Assembly: GCA_964017235.1 (NCBI GenBank)
Contig: OZ024928.1
Location: 155,272,881 to 155,336,880 of the forward strand
Source of the DNA: Sabellastarte sp. h YS-2021
Taxonomy: Eukaryota; Annelida; Polychaeta; Sabellida; Sabellidae
DNA: 64,000 bases
Reading direction: 5' to 3'
The notes under the pieces were generated by a model. That model had not been told where the DNA came from. It searched no databases and saw only the letters and a list, made by a program, of their open reading frames with translations. Positions 57,975 through 64,000 of the stretch are shown here, in pieces. Both the position numbers and the translations under genes were made by a program. Positions within the stretch are counted from its first letter, which is position 1, and the number at the start of each line of letters is the position of its first letter.

Positions 57975-59095
57975 GTCCGGGTATGTTGTCAAAGACTGTG
58001 CGTCTGTGTGTCTATGGTAATGAGGGTGAGAAGGTCTCTCTGGAAGAAGGAGCCCCAACTCCACTTCCCCAAAATGCAGAACCTACCTTCATGGAAAACA
58101 CACTCAAATTGCTGTGGTGTGCCGGAGGGCTCTTGGGCTGCTACCTCATCTGGGGAGTCATACAGGAGCGCATTATGGCCTTCAAGTATGGCGCTACAGA
58201 CACCTCTGAGGGAGAAAACTTCAAAAACTCCCAGTTCCTCGTATTTGTGAATAGAATCCTGGCTTTTACTGTGGCCGTTATGTACATTACCATAAAGCGA
58301 CAACCCCGTCATGAAGCTCCGCTGTATAAATACTCTTACAGCTCCTTCTCAAATATCATGAGCAGCTGGTTTCAGTACGAATCTCTGAAATTTGTCAGTT
58401 TTCCCACCCAGGTCCTGGCCAAGTCCTGTAAAGTCATCCCAGTCATGATCATGGGTAAGTTTGTTTCCAACAAGACGTACCATTTCTTTGAATATGCCAC
58501 TGCTCTGATGATATCCTTGGGTGTTGGAATCTTCATGCTTACCAGTGGAGACAGCGTCACAGATGAGGGAACAAGCACTACCTTCTCTGGCCTTATTATT
58601 CTAATGGGTTACCTCCTTTTTGACGCGTTCACCTCCAACTGGCAAGGGGAACTGTTTACTCAGTACAAAATGTCCTCCATTCAGATGATGGCAGGGGTGA
58701 ATATGTTTTCTGTGATCTTTACTTCAGTGTCTTTGATTGAGCAGGGTGGGTTCTTTGAATCAGCCGCCTTCATGTTCAAGTATCCAGAATTTGTGTTTCA
58801 CTGTATTGTGCTATCGATCTGTTCTGCCTTTGGCCAGCTGTTTATCTTTCACACAATCTCTGAGTTTGGAGCAGTGGTGTTTACAATCATTATGACTCTG
58901 CGTCAAGGTTTTGCCATTCTGCTCTCCTGTATCATCTACCATCACCCTGTCACACTGTGGGGCATATGTGGGATAGTTCTAGTATTTTCCGCAATCTTTG
59001 CCCGCATCTATTGCAATAAACTACAGAAAAAAGCAGCTATGGCAGCCAAAGCAAATGCAGAAAAGGCTTCAGCTGGAATGGTCATTAAGACTTAG
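57975..59095 (+). CDS. SLC35B2: SLC35B2 (PAPS transporter 1), coding exon 2
   Basis: Encodes residues 72-444 of the transporter, which exchanges cytosolic PAPS for luminal PAP in the Golgi membrane and supplies all Golgi sulfotransferases (heparan and chondroitin sulfate, tyrosine sulfation). Membrane segments are visible at about 117-135 (LLWCAGGLLGCYLIWGVIQ) and in several later blocks. Family signatures: QERIMAFKYGA, SQFLVFVNRILA, SSWFQYESLKFVSFPTQVLA, KVIPVMIMG, FDAFTSNWQ, YKMSSIQMMAGVN, CSAFGQLFIFHTI and FTIIMTLRQ. The tail is lysine/alanine-rich and ends VIKT-stop (59093-59095). The frame is intact, and the acceptor TTGTACAG at 57974 fits the phase of exon 1. Everything but the N-terminal region lies in this one exon, which could reflect intron loss. 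The minus-strand ORFs over it are shadows. Confidence 0.96.
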
Positions 59096-59900
59096 TTTGC
59101 TGTTGTAGTAAATCTATAAAGGGGAGTATAAAATCTCTAATTGTAATCTGGAATTAGGTAAAGTCTGTAGATTTTCTTTAAGCCAGTTTTTAAGTTTCAT
59201 TCCATTTTATTTTGTTTTTCCTTTTCAACTTTTATTTGCTTGTAATTTTTGTTGCTGACATCTTGTGTTATGAGCCAGTTAATATATATCTGGTGTTAAT
59301 TTTTCCTTTAGGTGAAAGTGGGAATAGTTTAACATCCATTTTTTCTCTGACTTTTTGGCAAGATACTTGACCTTCAAAATCTTGTCCCCACGATATATCC
59401 AAAATACATGGGTATGGGTATTACATTTGAGTGACATATTAAATACTACAAGCTTTCCATATTAAGAAAATTGTTTTTGCGCCAATGTTACTTCAGTGCA
59501 CAGGCTTTCAGGGCTTTGACCTGATGTGACCTTAGCAGTTGAAGGGGATGTAAATACCTACATTTGCCCTTGGATGTATAGCAACAGTCAAGTTTCAGAT
59601 TTGACCTTGGATCCTCATTGTGACAAGTAGACATTTTTTGTCATTCCATGATAAAAAGAGGTTTTGGTTTCTTGATGGATGCCATTGCATCAAGTTCACC
59701 ATGTGGACTAAATTGTATATGTATCGAGTGTTTACATTGAAATACATTCCTCGGTGTTCATCTGAGTTCACAACACTTAGTGTGTAAAATCTTTATTATG
59801 TAAAGTAGTCTTTATCCTAACTGATAGATTGTAGAATACAAAATCATTGAAATACAATAAATCATACGCAATTTGTAATAAAGAAAAACTTTCAGATTTT
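59096..59900 (+). other. SLC35B2 3' UTR with poly(A) signals
   Basis: After the stop, AT-rich sequence runs to two AATAAA hexamers at 59856-59861 and 59877-59882, the first in the downstream region. Cleavage would follow near 59880-59905. Part of the UTR (59350-59650) contains GACCTTCAAAATCTTGTCC and TGATGTGACCTTAGCAG words that resemble decayed R6 units. Confidence 0.65.
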
Positions 59901-59904
59901 ACAG

Positions 59905-60520
59905 AAATCTTTCGAAATCTGAACTCTGTGATGTGTATGGCTTATAATTTATACATTAGGTAGAACTATTGTTATACAATTCAATGAAAAATAATCAATA
60001 ATATATTGTTGCAAATTTGGAGAACTAGCAATTCTCTAAAATATATTTAAAAAAAAAAAAATGTGGCCAATTTCAATGAAAAATATTTTCAGTCTTTCTC
60101 TGAGTGTTAAATCAGCAATCGTAGTATGTTTATAAGATTTGTTCATTAATCAAATCTGAATTGTCAGACCAATTCCTAACACTAGATATAGTAGGAAAAA
60201 TTCCTGAGCATAATATAAGATTTTATTACGCTACAATAGCTTACCATGTGGGACTTAATGCTGTTCTCGGGTTGCCACACCCGGGGCCAACGTCTTAGAA
60301 AAAAAGACAGTTCTTGTTAGCCACCGGATACACTACTAGCTGTCGTCATGTGATAACTTCTGACCAATCGCCCTACTTTCTCGTTGGCCACGCGAATTAA
60401 CAATGCTTTATTTACAAGGAATATTATTTCATTTTTACAAGGATATACTTGTCGTTGGATCTGGCAACTACATCAGTTTCTTTATTTTATTACATAGAAT
60501 CACAATTGGATGTCTTTTCA
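59905..60520. other. Downstream intergenic, nothing recognised
   Basis: AT-rich with an A run at about 60049-60061 and a short GC-richer patch near 60270-60310 (CACACCCGGGGCCAACGTC). No gene seen. Confidence 0.45.
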
Positions 60521-60524
60521 TAGT

Positions 60525-61900
60525 TCTGGGCCCGTATTCACTAACATTCTTATTCTTAGAATAAGAATTTTTCTTAGAATTAGAAAATTTTCTTATCAAA
60601 GAATTTTCTTATTCTTAGAAAAAAATTGCATTCACTAAGCAATTCTTAGTTAAGAATTATTTCTAAGAATAAAAATTTTCTTAGTTAAGAATAGTAAACA
60701 GAAACATGTGCATGCATATAGTTTTTGATGTCAAATGATAAGTCATGTGATTATTTACATCTTTATTGTTTGAAATGGAGTCAGAATTAGGTGCCAGATT
60801 CACAAAAGGTCTTAATCTTAGCCTTTTCTTAGGCTTAGCCCAGTCTTAAACACAACATTTTTTTCTCAGTTAAGAATTTTCATAAATAGGTATTCATAAG
60901 CAGGTTTTTTTCATGTAACCAAATATATCATACATAAATCACAAAGCGGTGTACATATTATCTGTCAAATATGTCCCACACAAGTAAAAATGTCAATATT
61001 AACTGATTAACTCATCTCCTGACAGCTATAAAATGAGTGCATTAACCTATCCATTTTCACCACTCTTATATTAATACTTCTTAAAATCATAAAATTTCAG
61101 AATAAGACACTTCAAATCAGATTTACACTTCAATAGGAAAACAAAATTACAGTGCTGGAATAATTATAAGTACTGAAATATGGTTTCCCAATTATGTTGG
61201 GTTATTATGTAATAAAATAGTTGCACCAAATGGATAAAATAATTTGAAAAGTGAAACTAAAACTTTCACAGTGGGATATGTACAATAAGTCCATGTAAAT
61301 ATATATATTCAATTGGATATGTGCTGCTAAATGCTGTTGATGTATACTCTAATCTTGCGGATATATATTTCTCAGAATATGTTGACATTTACTGTAAAAT
61401 TTGTCCACTTACTGTTGACACTTGGATCAGAAAGGGATAAGTTTGCAGTTAAGAACCTTCTAACCTCTTAAAACATACAAAAAACTAATATAGAGGGATG
61501 TGTAAGTATTTTTAACTTAATTCTAGCCATTTGTAATTTTGAAGTGGGGAAAATATACATGGCGGCCATATTTAAAACCAGTCAACAAGACAGCATAAAT
61601 CATCCACTTCAGTCTTTATCTGTAAATATAAAGCTCTTGTGAAAAAAATCATGCTGATCAGAAAAAACAAACACTGGATTTGTCTGGTCATAGAAAAAAT
61701 GTCTATTTGCATGCAAAATGCATAAAAAAATATGAAATATGTCACCTTTTTCTTAACTTAAGTAAGGTCTTGATCATTCTTAGATTTGAACATCATTCTT
61801 AGAAAAAATTCTAAGAATAAGAAAAAATTCTAAGAATAAGAATTTAGTGAATACCAAAAATACTTATAAGTATAAGAATGTTAGTGAATACGGGCCCAGA
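60525..61900. mobile_element. TIR element TCTGGGCCCGTATTCACT (1.38 kb)
   Basis: The two ends carry TCTGGGCCCGTATTCACTAA and, inverted, TTAGTGAATACGGGCCCAGA, extending to about 29 paired bases with ACATTCTTAT. Sub-terminal blocks of TTCTTAGAATAAGAA-like words occur at both ends. The centre is AT-rich with no transposase ORF, so non-autonomous. No target duplication resolved. Confidence 0.82.
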
Positions 61901-61989
61901 TAAGTATCTTTACTATATTTTACAACTGAAGTCCACTTCCGGGTTCTTGTTGTAAATCATCAGCGACTTGTTTATGGGGCTCTAATACA

Positions 61990-62480
61990 AGATATATATA
62001 TATATATGCCTGTCAGTAAAATAAAATAAAATATTTAACCCCTATCTGCTTCATTATTGGACCTTTTTTAGGGTTTAAATATATATAAATGTAACACAAA
62101 CGAGTCCTGGTCGAGTGAAATCATCGGAAACTACTTCCGTTTTTATTGTCGAGACAGCAATTTCTTGTAATGCACGTCGTGTAGGTAGTTTATATACAGG
62201 AATATATGCCTGTTAAAATCAAATCAAATAAATTTTGGAAGGGTTTACCCCCGTTCTTCTATTGGTCCATTTTAAGGGTTAAAATATGATATAAAGCACG
62301 AAACTAACATGGGGGAATCCTCGGGGAAACCCCTGTGATGACGTCACGTCTAGACTACATGTGCTGAGAGATGCGTGTTTCTTACAGTAGCGTTTCTCAA
62401 TAAAATTAATAAAAAATAAAATAAAATATTTTATCCCTTCTTTCCTGTATTATTGTCCATTTAAAATGTTAATACTTAAA
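61990..62480 (+). repeat. Three diverged tandem units, about 190 bp
   Basis: AAATAAAATATTTAACCCCT, AATCAAATAAATTTTGGAAGG and AAATAAAATATTTTATCCCT each precede a TTC-TTATTGG(T/A)CC-like word and a TTTAA-GGTTAA-like word, at 62020, 62225 and 62410. A short (TA) run is at 61993-62006. Confidence 0.55.
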
Positions 62481-62949
62481 TAAACAGGAATAGAATCGTC
62501 TAGACTATACGTGTTTCTTCAAACTAAGGTAACCTTGGTTTCCCATTATTTTAATCATATTTTAAGTCATCCAGTTTCATAATATTACAAATATTGTACT
62601 TGCCTTTTAGATTCTATGTTATTTAATCAAATTCTGTATAATTTCTGCTTTCCTTATCTCACAACTAGCCCTACCTGCAGTGAGGCGGGTGGGGCAGGTG
62701 ACCTTGTGTCACTGTTGATTTACTTACTTAAATCCAGTTGTGTAGTTCCTTCCAAGAAGGAAAGGCAAAGCTTACATGGAAGCTTTAAGGAAAGCTTACA
62801 TAAAAATTTATAATATCCAACTTCTTTCTCCAGGGTTGATCAGATCCCTGCTTAAATCTGAAGCCAGATAACATCTTAGTTCACCCGAGGTTTTAATGCA
62901 CGCGAGAATAGGATGCATTATTGCCAACTTCTACCCATCCGACTATGGA

Positions 62950-63125
62950 TACTCAGATTTTCATTGCATCTAGACCTGATGCTCAGATATCAGATCCGAG
63001 GTTACACTAAGTTCAAATGCCCGGATGATCTAATCCTAAATCCGATGCTCGGATGATTGTATCTAGATCTAATCCTCGGATGATCAGATCTTAATTCTGA
63101 TGTTCAGATGATGGTTCCAGATCAG
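62950..63125 (+). repeat. Short tandem GATGCTCGGATGAT repeat
   Basis: Five to six units of about 30 bases with CCGATGCTCGGATGAT, CGGATGATCAGATC and related forms. Each unit is rich in GATC/AGATCT self-complementary words. Confidence 0.7.
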
Positions 63126-63428
63126 AACTCTGAACAATCCTAACACACACTTGGACTAATACTTCACCAGCCTGGCAGTAAATATCCCTTACTGGAGGCT
63201 TGGGTCCAAGTCCTCACGCCCAAGAGGGCTTCTAAACAAGGTCCTTCATTCAGTCCTGACTCTGTATTTTTAGGGAAGTAGGTTGCCTGACTTCACCCTA
63301 ACCATTTTGGAGGACATTGAAACTTAGGCAGTTTTTTGAACCTACCTGCCCCCAGGGAATTTATGCCTAGATCCCCCACAGTCTGGACTCTGAATGATGT
63401 ACTAGGCCAACAGGAAGTTGGTCTGTTA

Positions 63429-64000
63429 TTAAGCGTCCCGCAAGGGACGCTTGTTTGTGTATGGGAGAGCTTCCGGCTCCGCCGGCTCCGCATTTTGTTT
63501 TCCTTATAACTCTGTAACCGTTAGGCGGATTCTTTTCAAATTTGGCAGGTTTAGGTAGTAGCCTTGGGGAATTTTTTTGAATATACTGCAGTGACATTTC
63601 AACCAATCAGAGAGGTCACATGACCAAAAATGTCTTTTTTCGATGGGGAAGCTTGTCCGGATGATAACTTGAAAGGAATTTTATCAATTCACCTGAAACT
63701 TGGCAAATACATTCATTCTATTAAAATCTGGAAATTATTAGATTTTGGCATTGATTGGTCAAGAAATGGCCGAGTAATTAATGATTAATTAATCATTACG
63801 AATTTTCCAAATAAGGAAAACACAAAAGTGTTTATATCTCGAAAACCGTGCTAGATAGAGCGATTTCGACGAAATTTTTGACCCGCAGGGTATCTCTGCG
63901 GAGTAGTTTTCCCAATTTTCAAAAAATTTTTGTCTCGCCCAAAATGGCGGCCATTTTGAATTTTCGAAATTTTCGCAAAAATTGCAAAACACAAAAATGC
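63429..64000 (+). mobile_element. Helitron-like element, family 1, copy D (cut by window end)
   Basis: TTAAGCGTCCCGCAAGGGAC after A, then the same sequence as 16336-16960 with few differences and a shorter GGCTCCGCC array. The R1 array has begun when the window ends. Confidence 0.88.
63791..64000 (+). repeat. Start of 169-bp R1 array in copy D
   Basis: First unit and the start of the second, with GTTTATATCTCGAAAACCGT and AAAATGGCGGCCATTTTG, of the element A subtype. Confidence 0.85.

Noticed and set aside
57956..57982. Upstream ATG at 57956 as the start of the transporter
   Set aside because: It lies upstream of the acceptor in intron sequence; splicing to 49356 gives a better N-terminus with the family's leader and first membrane segment.
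57989..58578. Minus-strand ORFs over SLC35B2 exon 2
   Set aside because: Shadow frames of a conserved coding exon.

Overview
This is eukaryotic, animal-type DNA: AT-rich, intron-containing and dense in transposons. The tRNA-derived SINEs, the TIR and foldback elements, and the satellite-carrying Helitron-like elements point to a marine lophotrochozoan, most likely a bivalve mollusc. That assignment is inference. The only well-supported cellular gene is a two-coding-exon homologue of SLC35B2 (PAPST1), the Golgi importer of the sulfate donor PAPS. Its coding exons lie at 49143-49356 and 57975-59095 on the + strand, separated by an 8.6-kb intron filled with repeats.

Layout. 1-2.8 kb: broken minus-strand retroelement (DIRS-like reverse transcriptase) and a broken MADF/BESS-like ORF. 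3.6-11.7 kb: foldback and TIR elements, including two inverted copies of a 105-bp tandem repeat. 11.7-14.4 kb: a Helitron-like element with 155-bp and 147-bp arrays; a near-identical copy lies in the SLC35B2 intron (50.05-52.79 kb). 15 kb: a 5'-truncated Tx1/L1-type LINE tail with target-site duplication. 16.3-22.9 kb: a 6.55-kb element carrying a 169-bp array (about 9 units) and a 133-bp array (about 30 units); a second copy runs off the right edge from 63429. 24-42.7 kb: further Helitron-like elements, several nested in one another or in satellite monomers, plus a SINE. 43-47.3 kb: 148-bp arrays and a CR1/L2-like LINE remnant. 47.5-49.1 kb: a TIR element and a SINE just upstream of SLC35B2. 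60.5-61.9 kb: a TIR element.

The main result is structural. Three families of different sequence share one architecture: a TT 5' start, a 5'-terminal motif repeated in inverted form near the 3' end, a short hairpin, a CTAG 3' terminus, and insertion at A|T. The boundaries are supported by intact paralogous copies of the target inside the window. The families carry exchangeable central satellites, and several satellite families share a TATA(A/T)CTC box. Two of them carry repeated perfect nuclear-receptor-type motifs. No Rep/helicase gene is visible, so all copies here look non-autonomous.
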